Shown: in pieces, positions 31,491 to 43,161 of the stretch
Position numbering within the stretch: position 1 is the stretch's first letter
How the letters are laid out: each line of letters starts with the position of its first letter
DNA from: Pteria penguin
Taxonomy: Eukaryota; Mollusca; Bivalvia; Pterioida; Pteriidae
Reading direction: 5' to 3'
Assembly (NCBI GenBank): GCA_035048485.1
Contig: CM068584.1
Coordinates: forward strand, 59,521,739-59,585,738
Length of the DNA stretch: 64,000 bases
Notes under the pieces: generated by a model
Databases searched by the model: none
Told to the model about the DNA's origin: nothing
The model's input: the letters and a program-made list of their open reading frames with translations, nothing else
Program-made: the position numbers and the translations under genes

Positions 31491-32477
31491 CTCTTCAGTA
31501 AGAGATTTGATCATATTGAATAGAAGTTTTCTTTATAAGAATATTGCTCAGTTAAACGAATATATACATGTATTGAAGTAAGAAGCAAAATATTTGACAC
31601 AATCCAATCAACACCCAAAAACAAGACAGGGAGCTTGCTTAGCAACTAACCCGTTTTCCCCATTTTAATCTCTCGTTCAGATCATTTTTGGTACACGAAT
31701 GTAATATCGCAAACGGCGATTGTCGCTTGTGAGCACCACTGTGAACTTGGTATTGAGCGTATGCTTTGGTTGTTGCTGGTAGACACATTTTGTAAGATGC
31801 GGTGAATTGGCTTTTGATTTTTCTTCTTGACTTATCCTACTTCACTAGAGAGCGTTACGTGGGTCTCTGACAGAACGTAGATAATACTTAATGAAGTTTT
31901 CAGCCTTTATTCTCTGGTGACGCGATTGCGAGGCTAAACAAATCAATAATAAGTAATGATAGAGAAAGAATATGAACAATGATGCAAGTAAAATAATCTA
32001 AAAGAAATTACACAAACAAAACACTGAGTTTGGTTGTCATATCAACAAACTTTAACTGTAAAAATAAGATTTGATGATTACTGAATAAAGCATGACACCT
32101 ACATTTTGTAATGAACTCGATTGCCTAGCAACATGGGGCAACTGATAAAGTAAACAGCGTGGTTGCCACGGTAACACTTAATTTCTATCTCCGAATGAAA
32201 TTACTTAAAATAGTAAAGACAAACATAAGGGCCGGTGTAGGTAGTCAAAGTAATCGAATATGACATGTAAATAAATTTATATGAATTACCATAGTACCAC
32301 AGTATGAACGAAATTATTAAGATGTTAACTTTGACTGAAAAACTATCAGAGAATATTAGTGTGTCTTATAAGATATAGACAAATCACATATTACAAATGT
32401 ACAACGCGCTTGTCAGTGATTATCGGTAGTATAAAAAATTAATTAATCATTCCAGGAATCGTATAATAAAAAAAAAC

Positions 32478-32651
32478 TTTGATCAATCAAACAAGACTGA
32501 TGAAATGCGGACATAAGATCAAGAATGGTAAAATAATTTGTGTTTGATGCTCCAATAGCATCAAATACATCCTCTATATGAGGCAAAGAAAAAGATTGAG
32601 GTACAGTAATTTTGTTTAGCGCACGATAGTCACAAACAAAACGTACCAGTT
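32478..32651 (-). pseudogene. Ty3/Gypsy reverse transcriptase fragment
   Basis: A short open minus-strand frame, too short for usual ORF cut-offs. It includes RFVCDYRALNKITVPQ, LPHIEDVFDAIGA and YFTILDLMSAFHQ, which are RT motifs up to the first catalytic Asp. It is unbroken over 58 codons but flanked by unrelated frames, so it is an isolated relic. Confidence 0.8.
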
Positions 32652-32866
32652 GGATGGCTTGATAATTCCCATGAAATAAAAAATAAACAAAGAAGAAATT
32701 GCTTCATTTTTCGTAAGCCTGGTTAATTGCATGTATGCTATGACCGGAGTCCACCATATGTCGGCCGATTCTTTCGCACTGAATTTATTGAATTGTACAT
32801 TTACTGCTGTCCTGTGGTGATGATTGGTTGCCTCTATCGTGGCAGTTGCAGGTTGGGGTTGCGTTG

Positions 32867-33097
32867 CTACAGGTTGCTCAGACGCCGGGTGGTATCGGTA
32901 GGGTTGGTTCTAACTGATGCCTCCTCTTTAAGTTGATTACTATCTTGCTGCAGGCTTTGCATTTGGGCCTGCAACTGCTCCATCATGGCTCTTAATTCTG
33001 CATTCTCTGCTTGCACAGCGCTGCTGGGTTGAGATTCCTGCTCATGCGTTGCAGTTTGGTTGATAGGTAGAGCCTTGCTTCTCAACCAGTGGCTCAT
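32867..33097 (-). pseudogene. Gag start fragment with coiled coil
   Basis: Begins MSHWLRSKALPINQ shortly after the primer-binding-like site. It has a heptad-like stretch AENAELRAMMEQLQAQMQSL followed by QQDSNQLKEE. N-terminal coiled coils are common in Ty3/Gypsy Gag proteins. It ends at RLSNL without the Gag core. Confidence 0.55.
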
Positions 33098-33268
33098 TGA
33101 CTGAAGGGAAATTTGGATTCTCCACCAATTTTGTCACAAACTGCGCTTGTCACCAGTGAGCACTGCTGTGTACTGGCGTGTGCTTTGATTGTCGCTGGGA
33201 GACACACGCTTTGTAAGATGCGGTGAATTAGCTTTCGATTTTTCTTTATGATTCGATCCTACTTCACT

Positions 33269-34260
33269 AAATTCAAACCAAAAGATTCATTTGAGGCTTT
33301 GACCATATAATTAAACTCAACCTGCATAAAATTCTAAGAAGGTCTTGGTATTCTAAGGCTGCCCCCACTAACACTAGACCCAAAGCAAAGGACCTGTCAT
33401 CCTCTGACCGCACCCGATAATCTACTATCGTTTGAAAAATGGACCCCCTGTTTCTTTTCCGCAATACTTCAGGTGTTTGATGTTAGCCAGTATGTTCCTG
33501 GTTCCTTGTCCCCCCCCCCCCCCCCGCCACGGGAGAAAGGTTGGGATAACGTGGCACACTTACTGGGGTGGGGTAGACAGGTTTGACCGGACTTAATTCA
33601 TGGTAGCTATGGTGGCAATGAATTGTCATACGGTGTAAAATACATTGATGTCTTCCTTTTCAAGGAATTCTATCCAAAAAAAGGACAAATTTCACATCCT
33701 TTTACTATCTACCAGCGACCTACATACATGTTTCTACTATTATTATTATTGTTGTTATTCAGTAATCTTTTATTACTTAGACTATCCACGCAGAACGGAC
33801 AACTAGAGTCGTTGCTACAATAACGACTTTGATGGCATTATCGACAGCATCTATATATAAAAATATTCTGATTTTGATACCTATATATCGAATTAAGTAA
33901 TTGTAAAAGTTACATCCGTCCTTGTACCATGTTATCAGATTACAACTAAAATGTAATAATTTATTTTAGAACGACCTTGGATATATGGAGTAAGCGGTGT
34001 AATTGCACTATGTGTAGTTTTTGTAATAACCATGAAGATGTGAAAAGCAATTTCGAAAAAAAAAAAAGAAATAGACAAATGATCGATGACGCCTCCATCA
34101 AACAATTTCCCATAGCAACTGTTCATATAGGAAAACTGGATTAACTTTCATTCAATTCTATACGCATAGGGATGATTTTGCTAGTCATCAATCAGAACCG
34201 TCCACAACAACCCAGGCAGTTACCTCTGCCCACAATCCCTATCTTACCACACCTCTGCAT
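33269..34260. other. Non-coding stretch with homopolymers
   Basis: A C run at about 33511-33526, an A run near 34055 and short (ATT)n-like sequence near 33740. The short frames here show no recognisable domain. Confidence 0.4.
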
Positions 34261-34700
34261 CTCTCAGTCTTGCTATCCGTCCACAGACTCGTTCCGCCAC
34301 TGGATTTCTCGACAGACTCGTTCCGCCACTGGATCACTCAGTCTTGCTTCCCGTCCACAGACTCGTTCCGCCACTGGATCACTAAGTCTTGCTTCCCGTC
34401 CACAGACTCGTTCCGCCACTGGATCTCTCAGTCTTGCTTTCCGTCCACAGACTCGTTCCACCACTGGATCTCTCAGTCTTGCTTCCTGTCCACAGACTCG
34501 TTCCGCCACTGGATCTCTCAGTCTTGCTTCCCATCCACAGACTCGTTCCGCCACTGGATCACTCAGTCTTGCTCCCCGTCCACAGACTCGTTCCGCCACT
34601 GGATCTCTCAGTCTTGCTTCCCGTCCACAGACTCGTTCCGCCACTGGATCTCTCAGTCTTGCTTCCCGTCCACAGACTCGTTCCGCCACTGGATCTCCTA
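34261..34700. repeat. 45-bp minisatellite, about 10 copies
   Basis: Unit core CAGACTCGTTCCGCCACTGG then ATCTCTCAGTCTTGC. The second copy is shortened; the rest keep 45-bp spacing. Because 45 is a multiple of 3, several frames on both strands are open throughout, which is expected of the repeat and is no evidence for a protein. Confidence 0.9.
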
Positions 34701-34729
34701 ATCTTGCTACAGGTCCACCAACAGATACG

Positions 34730-35095
34730 TAGATATACCTTGTGACTTTTACCTCCTGCTTCCATGTCGCGATATAACTGAAAAAAAAACCTTGTGACTT
34801 TTACAAGAATGATTTCTTTTGGTTGGAGGGATTTTTGTCATGAGATATGACTTGTGGTTTAGATGACATGATTGTACGATGTTTATATTTGTTTTGTTTA
34901 TTTTTTTTTTTTTTTTTTGTTGAATTTTTCGTTATCATCATCATAGCTCACAGTCATAGATATACCTTGTGATTTTTACAAGTATAAATTTGTTTTTGTC
35001 ATCATATAGGACTTGTAGTTTAAATTGTATGATTGTACGAAGTTTATGGTTGTTTTGTTTCGCAGTATTATGTGTTGTCATCATCATAGCTTCTG
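34730..35095. repeat. Diverged direct duplication (~180 bp)
   Basis: The segments 34788-34948 and 34963-35092 share CCTTGTGA, TTTTTACAAG, GATTGTACGA, GTTTTGTTT and ATCATCATAGCT in order. A T run (34903-34918) has expanded in the first copy. No coding sequence. Confidence 0.6.
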
Positions 35096-35880
35096 ATACT
35101 TTTGACTTGAGCTGCAGCTGCCATCATTCATGTACACGGTTGAATAGTTTGTCCATATTTCTGTGTTCTCCAATCTTAATTTAGCATAAATATTAGGGGA
35201 TTTATTTTGTTCTTTTCACATTTTCGGTTTTTGTTTTCTTTGATGTACCCATGCAATATCGAGATATTTTGACAGAAAGTGGTTATCGCATATATGACAA
35301 TAGAAGTTCCGTCCTTGTATTATTACATGGCAGACGCGATTCCTGTATGGCTACGAAGATTTGGCGAACAAAAAAAAAAAAAAAAAAAAACGGCGTGCAA
35401 AGCAATTGACTGAACATCAAAAATAAAACTTTCATCCGTGTATTTCTTGTATCTGCATCCATTTATCCATCTGTCGTACTATAGAAAAAAAAAGGAAATG
35501 GAAATACATGTTCAGTAAGTCATAAAAAAGTCTGATTTTATGTTTTAGTCACCTATTTTTGTAAATGCAGACAACATATTAGTTCAAATACATATAATTC
35601 TGTGTGTCGTTTAAGCCTGTGATTTAAGAGCAGTCAAAAGTGAGAATCCCAGAATAAATTCGACATGGTCGCTACTTATTTCAAGGCGTGAGTTTAATTC
35701 TCATTTCATTAAAGAGGACTGCGTTAAAACGCATTTGATAGCCGAGAATCGACCAATCATCTATCTACTACGTGCAAAGAAATGGAAATTAAATAATTTC
35801 CTTATATTTAAACAAAAACCATGGTATTCATTCCACCAATATACAAGCTAAAGCCTTCAAAGATAGTTCGCTACAACCAA

Positions 35881-36218
35881 GAAGATACATGTACCCTGGA
35901 TGTAATCATGGGTTTTTTGTGTGAAATGTGCGGACGCGCTTTTTCGACAAATTCAAATCTTTCTCGAACTTGAGGACAGTTCATTACAAAACAAATGTAA
36001 TAGAATGTAAATTTTGTAGAAAGACGCTATCTAGAAATGATCATCTCGGGGAACACGAAAAACTATGCCAACTAAATCATTGTCAATATTGTAACTCTTT
36101 TCCGGAACAGTCATTATTGAAACATACGACTTTGATTCATGGATATCAAAAGCATGCGTGTTTAAAACGCGGAAAGTATTATGCATGCAAAAAGAATGTT
36201 GGTCAACACAAACATCGG
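35881..36218 (+). pseudogene. C2H2 zinc-finger exon, frameshifted
   Basis: The first finger reads CEMCGRAFSTNSNLSRT; a frameshift near 35968 leads on to VHYKT. Then come ECKFCRKTLSRNDHLGEHEKLC and a third partial finger, HCQYCNSFPEQSLLKH. The coding stretch ends at a consensus splice donor (CATCGG|GTGAGT, 36219), so it looks like an exon of a host or element gene. The would-be intron then holds a SINE. The donor is otherwise intact, so the frameshift could be an assembly error. Likely nucleic-acid binding; the parent gene was not recognised. Confidence 0.5.
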
Positions 36219-36240
36219 GTGAGTTTCGTCTGTTATTTAA

Positions 36241-36495
36241 GCCGGCGTGGCTTTGTGGTAGCGTGCTTGCCCCCTAGAGCGGGAGGTCCGGGGTTCGAGT
36301 CATGTCGGTGTCCTGTCTTTCGGATGAGACGGTATAAACCGAAGCCCCGTGTCGTGGTAGCCATTGCACGTTAGAAATCCCTCACGGCTTCGGGTGGGTC
36401 CGTTGCAAAGGTCAAAATTTGTATGCCCCGCATCAGGCAGATGCTGTACGTGCAACAATCGTGGTGTCATGTTAAACAAAAATCAATCAATCATT
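36241..36495 (+). mobile_element. tRNA-derived SINE, copy 3
   Basis: Plus-strand copy: head GCCGGCGTGGCTTTGTGGTA, box B GGGGTTCGAGTC, body TTTCGGATGAGACGGT and CTTCGGGTGGGTCCGTTGC, tail (AATC)n. Flanked by exact 10-bp duplications TGTTATTTAA at 36231-36240 and 36496-36505. Confidence 0.92.
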
Positions 36496-36615
36496 TGTTA
36501 TTTAAAGTCTCCGTCGTTTGAGCCATAAATCATGATAGCACACAGAATACATATTAGTTAGAGAATACTAACGACATTCATTAACAGAAAAATTCTCACC
36601 TTAATTCATCGCCTT

Positions 36616-36828
36616 AAGTAGACTGTTTTCCTCTCTTCTTTGATGGTTTTAATTTCATCCAGCGCCTCCTCCAGTTTTTTCCTTGTCTCTGCCAACTCTT
36701 GCTGAAGGCGCGATACCTCTCCCCCCAGCTGCCATGTGCATAATTCCATGGCGACTTCCAACTCCTCCAGTTTACTATTGATGATTATGTTTGGCGATGC
36801 GCAAGAAATAAAGGCCTAATCATAGGGA
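36616..36828 (-). CDS. Candidate terminal exon encoding a coiled coil
   Basis: The minus strand is open from just after a TAG near 36830 to a TGA at 36616. It encodes LEELEVAMELCTWQLGG and then EVSRLQQELAETRKKLEEAL, with clear heptads and a charged end (EIKTIKEERKTVYLRR). Coiled coils of this quality are rarely accidental. A splice acceptor is not certain. It could belong to the same minus-strand gene as the candidate exons at 38694-38754 and 38877-39030. Confidence 0.4.
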
Positions 36829-36829
36829 A

Positions 36830-38520
36830 AGTAATTTGTATAAACGCAAAGTATCACATACATGTCAAGATATGCAACCCCCCCCCCCCCTCTCCTTTCA
36901 AAACCTCGGATAAGATGATTACCTAAGTGTTTATATTTATCATTTATTAAAATCATATTGTAACACAACGAATGCTTAATCTGTTTCTTTCATTTATTGC
37001 GCTACAGCTTATATATGGTCATGAAATGGCACACAACGTGATGCACTCAATGGGGAATATGAAATATGATATAGATGGTGTTCTGAAAATGTATAATAAA
37101 ACATAATAAGAACTCAGTAATCAAAATGTGGCAAAATCGATTATATAGTCTTAACAATATCACAAAAACTACAGAATCATAATTTTTGCACAACAATGAC
37201 AAAAGTATTGATGTACACGTACCCTAACTAAGGAGCATCATGACGTACAAGTTCTCAAAACCTTTATCATCCGGTGAAGTCTAAAGAGACAAATATTTAC
37301 ATGTATCACCACAACATATGCGCCATCATCTATTGAAAACATTTGCATTCAAATAGTTGTACCGTTATCACCTGTATTGCGCATCATACATGACTTTCAA
37401 AACACTATGCACAATATTATATCACAGACGCTTTGAATTCTTGAAATAAAAAATTTTGTTATTGCAATGTTCAAAATATTCAACCAAAAATCCAGAGTAA
37501 AGATAAAATAACAAGAAAATATGGAAATGATACAAAATTCGTTAAAACCTATCAAAATATCAAAAAATGTCAAAAACTTACTGATAAACAACTTTTCATT
37601 TTCAGTTTGCAGAAATTCGGATAAATTTGGATTAAATGAAAGCTTATATCAAAAATAGTTGTTTCTTCCAAGACGGAGGCTATCGTTGTGAATTGTTATG
37701 AGTTCACTTTTTGATATGAACCAGTAGAATAACACATATAAAATAAATTTTGAATTTCATTTGGCGTTATATATGATGTACAATGGAATTTTATGTTCTA
37801 AATTCGTTTCACTCAAACGAACATAAATCATTTAAAAGATAAAACAACACATGTTTTGAAATAGAAGGCGAAGCGCTCAGATTTATTTTACAATATTTAC
37901 AGAAAACCAATCTCCGCGTGACATCATGCACCATGCACCTTCATCATTTTTATGAATATCATTGACAAACTATAAAAAATAAAGAAAAATGAAACAAATC
38001 ATTAGCAAATATATAAAATCAAGCAAAATGATCCGTTTCGATATTATACAATTAGATCATCGATAATGAAAATTAATTCAACAGTCTATCCCATGAAATT
38101 TTGAAATCAAAACACAATTAAATGGATAATGTTTCCAACTTCAAATCTTCATGTAACATATACCATATACTCTGCATTACGTTCATTATTTCATGAATAA
38201 AAACCATGAAATTATTATGACAAAGCGTGCGCCTGTATTGAAATCTGAGCCTTCGAATAACATATACAATACTTTACTTTACGTTATCGACTACTGTTTA
38301 TCATGCTTCATATCATAAACCAATCAAAACAGTCATTACATCGTAGCATTATTCACCCATAACAAATCGAACTCTTAACATGTTCGATAACTCTATTAAA
38401 TACATAAGTGTTGTAATATGTACCAAAAATACTTTTTATTTACAATTTATGAGAAACTAATCATGTGTAAATAATTTTACTCCACGGGCATTTAAATTAA
38501 ACCACTAGCCGTAATTAACA
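36830..38520. other. AT-rich region, nothing recognised
   Basis: No supportable reading frame, repeat unit or RNA gene apart from a C run at about 36880. It could be intron between the candidate minus-strand exons. Confidence 0.4.
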
Positions 38521-38590
38521 GTCCCAGTGGCTCAATGGTTAAGGTGTCGGGCCAACAACACCAAGTGCTCGAGCTCGACATTCAACGCCG
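38521..38590 (+). repeat. Degenerate tRNA-like sequence
   Basis: GTGGCTCAATGGTTAAGGTG resembles a box A region and GAGCTCGACATTC a mutated box B at a fitting distance. Most likely the relic of a tRNA-derived SINE head, not a tRNA. Confidence 0.35.
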
Positions 38591-38693
38591 GCAAATCGCA
38601 AAAGTTCATCATAACTTTTTTTTGAAAGGCATAAATTTCCATATCTTACAATATTATTAACAAGATTGTTTCTATAATAATGCTTACCCCTGA

Positions 38694-38754
38694 TATGTCC
38701 GACACGGGCGACAACTCCGGACTCTTCGGTTGGAATAGTTGTCTGCGTACGTTC
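38694..38754 (-). CDS. Candidate small exon, minus strand
   Basis: Bounded by a TTTTATCATAG acceptor and a CAGG|GGTAAGC donor. It encodes MNVRRQLFQPKSPELSP and a few more residues. Support rests on splice consensus at both ends. Confidence 0.3.
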
Positions 38755-38876
38755 ATGATACCCTATGATAAAACAAAAACAAAAACCGATAAATACCACA
38801 AAATTATTCGATATATTCGTTATCAAGTCTCGATACACAATGTAGTACTTAGATCTTCTTACATAAAGACCTAAAA

Positions 38877-39030
38877 AATAAGCTTACAAAGCTTCTTCTT
38901 GGCGTAGACATCACTGTTGGATTTATCTGAATTAGGCTTCCAATCTCTTCTAAGGTCACGTATGACGTGGGAAGTAGCTACACATCGAACCGACCAAATT
39001 ACACGTAACAAAATTCCATTGTAATACTTC
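38877..39030 (-). CDS. Candidate exon, minus strand
   Basis: An open frame with VIWSVRCVATSHVIRDLRRD and KPNSDKSNSDVYAKKKL runs to a GTAAGC donor-like site near 38886. A start codon or acceptor was not identified. Basic and polar composition, no recognised domain. Confidence 0.3.
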
Positions 39031-39039
39031 TAATATCAC

Positions 39040-40374
39040 GTTCCAAAGGAACACATTGAGCCAAAAACATTAACTCGGTCATAATTCTTAAAAATCGCAG
39101 TATCTTTTTAATTTTTTTTGTCACCAAGTCTTCTTGTAGTCGACCGCCTAGACCCGTTGATGTACTTTAGAACTAATTTTCCGATTTACTTTATTGAACT
39201 CGTAGTAACAGACTAACGAAATATAGCCGGTATTTCCCGTCGTGATCTAACACAACGAATCGGAGTAAGGAGATTAACCAATTATGACGTCACAGATGCC
39301 AATTGTAATATCTGTTGTGGGTTGTGATTTTGAGAAAACTATGCATGTAAATTGAGATAAATCAATAAATAACTTAATATTCAAATCTTACATGCAATCC
39401 TTATACTTTAAACAACAAGGACGCATCATTAAAAAAACAGCATTGTTTAAAGTTGCATTAGCTGCATCTTTTAGTATTTAAAACAAACAAAAATATTTTT
39501 ATACTGATACTTATACTAAAGATATGGCGTCCTGTGAAATTACAGGATCAAGTTCGTCCGATAAAGAAAGGAATAGGATGTCCGAAAATAATAAAATCTT
39601 GGCCCCTGGGCAGTGCGTCGAATCGTGTGGGTAGACCAGGGATATTTTGAATATTTTTGCAAAAGCTATTCATCTCCGAGTAATTTCGGAATTCTAGTAT
39701 AATAATTAAACATTTTGCTTAAGTTCAGCATAACTGTATCACTTAACACTCTTCTAACCATTTTAAACGCTTTCGGTATTACAATCCTCGTTGGAACCTC
39801 TCCGAGTTAAATACCGACTCGCAACGGAAAATCCGGATGATTACAAACAGCTGTATCTTACGACGTGGGGGGGGCTATTCTGCAGCCAATGCAGCTTTAA
39901 TGTCACACAAAGAATAATGTATGTATTTGCTGACATCTACCTTATGCAGAGTACACCACTAGCCCAATCCAACCTTTTAATAAACGTGAAAAATTTTGTA
40001 AATCATATGATACGTGTCAATTCTCCCCGAAAATCATTTTTTAAATGTTATTTCATTTCAGCTAGTTATGTATTTACGACACAACTATATTTTTTTTTAT
40101 TTAAGCCAGAATAGTATAAGCGTTCTTAAATTAGTGCAAAAAATGCGCTATGAACGACACAAATTTTCTGCGGTGGGTGTTCAAAAGTTGACTTTTATGA
40201 AGGACAAATAGTAAAAAGTAACCAAATATAAATTACATTCAATAAGCATGTAAATCCAGAAATTACACATTAAAGACGATTACTTAAGCTCCGTCCATAG
40301 TTGTTGGTATCTCTCTCTCAAATCTATTTTTTATTTGTTCTAACGGTACTAGATCTCTCTATTGATTTTCGGTG
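39040..40374. other. Non-coding, nothing recognised
   Basis: AT-rich with several short frames lacking any domain. The plus frames at 39791-40211 are not supported by composition or motifs. Confidence 0.35.
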
Positions 40375-41273
40375 TCATACTATATTACCAAGATCTGATT
40401 TTTTAAAGCACGTTGGATATCTGATGTCGTTTAAAATGACCTCTACGTTATTTTGGTAGACAGGAGCATCTTTGTGGTCAATTGCATAATCTATGCATTC
40501 ATCATCTTGAACAATACATATATTATGAAGAATGCACACCCTTTTAATAAAATTCAAATGAATGTATTTTAAGTTTCTGAATTTCCCTTTCAATGACTTA
40601 CCTTTAAGTAGAATGAATATAATTAGATCGTTTTCCCGTGGAGTCAATGTCCATTATCTCTATATGGGGTAAGTAACATTCTTTAGAGGGGTAGGCAGCA
40701 GCACCAAGCAAATGGAATCTACCATTGTCACTTTTGGCAAAACCTGTACCACATAAACTTGAGTGTGCAAGTATTTTAGCATCATGGACTCTTCCAGGCC
40801 AGCCCACGTTTATTTCCATAAATTTCAAACTGCTGTCACATACTCCTTGCAATACCACAGAATGCAACTGCTTTCGGTTGAAGTAAAGAGTTTGGGATTT
40901 TCATGAAGAGCTACAATCGCTGTATGTGGACCATCAATTGCCCCCAATATATTGCCCCAATTATATTGGGGAATCTATAGTTTCTCATATTATCAAACCT
41001 GGTAGATACATCTGTCAAGTCACCAATAGCTGGACACTTCATGAAACGTTTAAGCAGGACTGCTATTATGGAATTTATTATCTGTTCTTTGCATATGAAG
41101 AAGCTATACTCCGATACATTAAATTTTTCGCTTATTTCCGGATTTATATCCTGGGATGCCAGATACCTTACTACCATCAGTATTTTTTTACGCGGTAATT
41201 GCTCTCTTCTCAGCCTTTGAGACAGCTCATTGCAGGTGCTTATGGCAGATGGGTCAACGGTTTTGCAAGACAT
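40375..41273 (-). pseudogene. PIF/Harbinger transposase (HARBI1-like), broken
   Basis: Three minus-strand pieces in transposase order. 41273-40911 is the N-terminal region with LTDVSTRFDNM and FPNIIGAI (usual FPGVIGAID). 40867-40604 has GVCDSSLKFMEINVGWPGRV followed by HDAKIL, the DDE_Tnp_4 core with its Asp in HDA. 40647-40375 has GKFRNLKYIHLNFIKRVCIL and HNICI, the C-terminal helix region. Frameshifts separate all three and the first catalytic Asp motif is degraded. No flanking inverted repeats were found. A dead copy. Confidence 0.82.
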
Positions 41274-41940
41274 GTTTAAAAACTTTGAACGTGTGTGGCA
41301 AATAATTATGGACTGTAACTAAGGGTAATTGAAAGTCCTTATCTTCCTGGTGCTGAACATACAAAACAAAACATCTACATTTATTGCACTAGAACTACAG
41401 TGGTCTAAATTCTAAATTTTCTGTATTCTAAATTATCAAATAAAATGTTAACAGATATTACTAAGGTCTATTTATAACTACTTATATTTCAAACCATTCG
41501 TCACAAAACTGGCATACTATTTACGTGAATGTGACCAGTCTTTAAAAGCTAGAAGAACTAAGGGTTGTCTCGATTGCTCTTAAGTTCAGGATCCGGTGCT
41601 ATAAAATGAGACAAAAACGAAAGTTCGTCATTTCATTTTAATTTATTCCTTTATCAAACGTTCAAATAACTTGTCATGCAGAATGGTTTAATTCTATATT
41701 TCGATGGAATAAAACCCAGAAACATCAAAATCGCAATAAAGATTCGAAGAAGTCATCCAAATGGAAGTCCGGTACATAAAAAGTAAAGGAACACAAACAC
41801 TCTGTATTGCAAATTTTCGGCCTCACGACCTTTGTCAAGCAATTTTTCAGATGACAAATACAAAGCTATGTAAAATCCATGTTTACGTTTCTAAGATACA
41901 TAAGCTTCTCATCTGAAAAATTGCCGTACATGGACATATA
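41274..41940. other. Non-coding, nothing recognised
   Basis: AT-rich sequence between the Harbinger relic and the tandem SINE unit; no gene supported. Confidence 0.35.
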
Positions 41941-41949
41941 ATCTGAGAA

Positions 41950-42790
41950 ATTGATGAATTGATGGAAATGATGAAGTATGGAGTATCCTGTAATAGTGAA
42001 AGGCAGACTGGGTGTATTGGTTAAGCACTTTGTATGCGGTGTGGATGACCCGGGTTCGATTCCCGGGTTGTGCCACATTGTGTAAGAGGTCGGTAACCTC
42101 TTGCTTCAAAGTTGCGTTACAACCGATATATTGCTGAAAGTGACGGAAACTCCAACCAACCTGTGATAGTGAGATACAAATATTCCAGATGAAAATAATA
42201 TTGAAATAAGTTTGATTGATTGACTGATTTTTGGTTTACGTCACACCACGAATATTTCACGTATATGGTGACGGCATCTGCCTGATGCGGGGCATACAAA
42301 TTTTGACCTTTGCAACGGACCCACCCGAAGCATACCATGACACGGGGCCTCGGTTTTTACTGTCTCATCCGAAAGACATGACACCGGCATGACCAGAGCG
42401 GGACTCGAACCCCGGCCCCCCGATCAGGAGTCCGACGCGATACCACTAGGCCACGCCGGCTTTTGATATAAGGAGAATGGAAAGTGATGGATCAAGGCCA
42501 TACAAATGGTCCTCATTGATCGAACAAATTCTAATGGAAATGGTGGATTACTGTAACAGTGAAAGGCAGACTTGGTGTGGTGGTTCAGCACTTTCATTGC
42601 AGGGTGAGTGACCCACATTATGGAAGAGGCCGGTAACGTCTTGCTTCCAAGTCGCGGTACAAATGAAATATTGCTTAAAGTAAAACTCTGACCAACCATC
42701 CTGTGATAGTGAGACACAGATACTCCAGATGAAAATTATATTGAAATAAGGAAAACAAAAAGTGATGGACCAAGGTGATATCATGTGGTA
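41950..42790. repeat. Tandem ~310-bp unit carrying a second tRNA-derived SINE
   Basis: Two diverged copies, 41950-42210 (continuing at 42463) and about 42535-42790. Each has GTGAAAGGCAGACT, a tRNA-like head, GAGGTCGGTAAC/GAGGCCGGTAAC, CCTGTGATAGTGAGA and ACTCCAGATGAAAAT-type ends. In copy 1 the head has a good T-arm (ACCCGGGTTCGATTCCCGGG); copy 2 has lost box B. The first copy is split by SINE copy 4. Distinct from the main SINE family. Confidence 0.7.
42211..42462 (-). mobile_element. tRNA-derived SINE, copy 4
   Basis: Minus-strand copy with full head (CTAGGCCACGCCGGC on the plus strand), body and ATTGATTG-type tail. Flanked by TTGAAATAAG (42201-42210) and TTGATATAAG (42463-42472), a 10-bp duplication with one change. 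The uninterrupted site is visible in the neighbouring tandem unit near 42741. Confidence 0.9.
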
Positions 42791-43093
42791 CCAAGTAAGG
42801 AATGGTATTTTCTGTGGCTGGTATTAGGAAGAAGTCAATAGCAAGTACATTTACAGTACTCTCATTAACTCCCTTGGAGGAGTACTGGACTCGCCAAAAT
42901 TTTGTTGGGACCTACTAAAATTTGCAATCTGTCTTTGTAATGAAGACGAGTCTCAAGACTCCGTGGTACTCCTGAGTTCTAGTGTGTAGTGAGAACCATG
43001 TGATATATCAGCCCCTTCTGATGTTTCCTCGTGATATAACTCAAAGAAGTCTCTCTGTCAAAATCTTCTGTGATGATTTCTCACTGTTCTTAC

Positions 43094-43161
43094 CTTCACA
43101 GCTGTAAGCTTGACGTAGAGATTAAGGATCTCCGGCCCTGGTATAGGTCCACATGGAGGCA
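43094..43161 (-). CDS. Candidate exon, minus strand
   Basis: Acceptor GAAATTCAG and strong donor GAAG|GTAAGA. It encodes CGPIPGPEILNLYVKLTAVK in the open frame. No domain recognised. Confidence 0.35.

Larger units (their letters stand above)
31713..33268 (-). mobile_element. Decayed Ty3/Gypsy element with partial LTRs
   Basis: Two similar segments, about 31713-31848 and 33138-33268, share GTAAGATGCGGTGAATT and TCCTACTTCACTA and look like LTR remnants. Inside the high-coordinate one, the minus strand has TGGTGGAGAATCC (primer-binding-like), then a gag start, then an RT fragment. Most of pol and both LTR outer parts are lost. 31849-32470 between holds no recognised coding sequence. Confidence 0.65.

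Noticed and set aside
34261..34700. CRISPR-like array
   Set aside because: Units are contiguous tandem copies without distinct spacers, and the sequence is from an animal genome.
34172..34745. Long ORFs of 118-186 codons on both strands
   Set aside because: All are produced by the 45-bp minisatellite, whose unit length is divisible by 3; open in several frames at once.
42000..42076. tRNA gene on the plus strand (good T-arm)
   Set aside because: It belongs to a repeated unit whose second copy at about 42550 shares the downstream body but has lost box B, so it is a tRNA-derived repeat.
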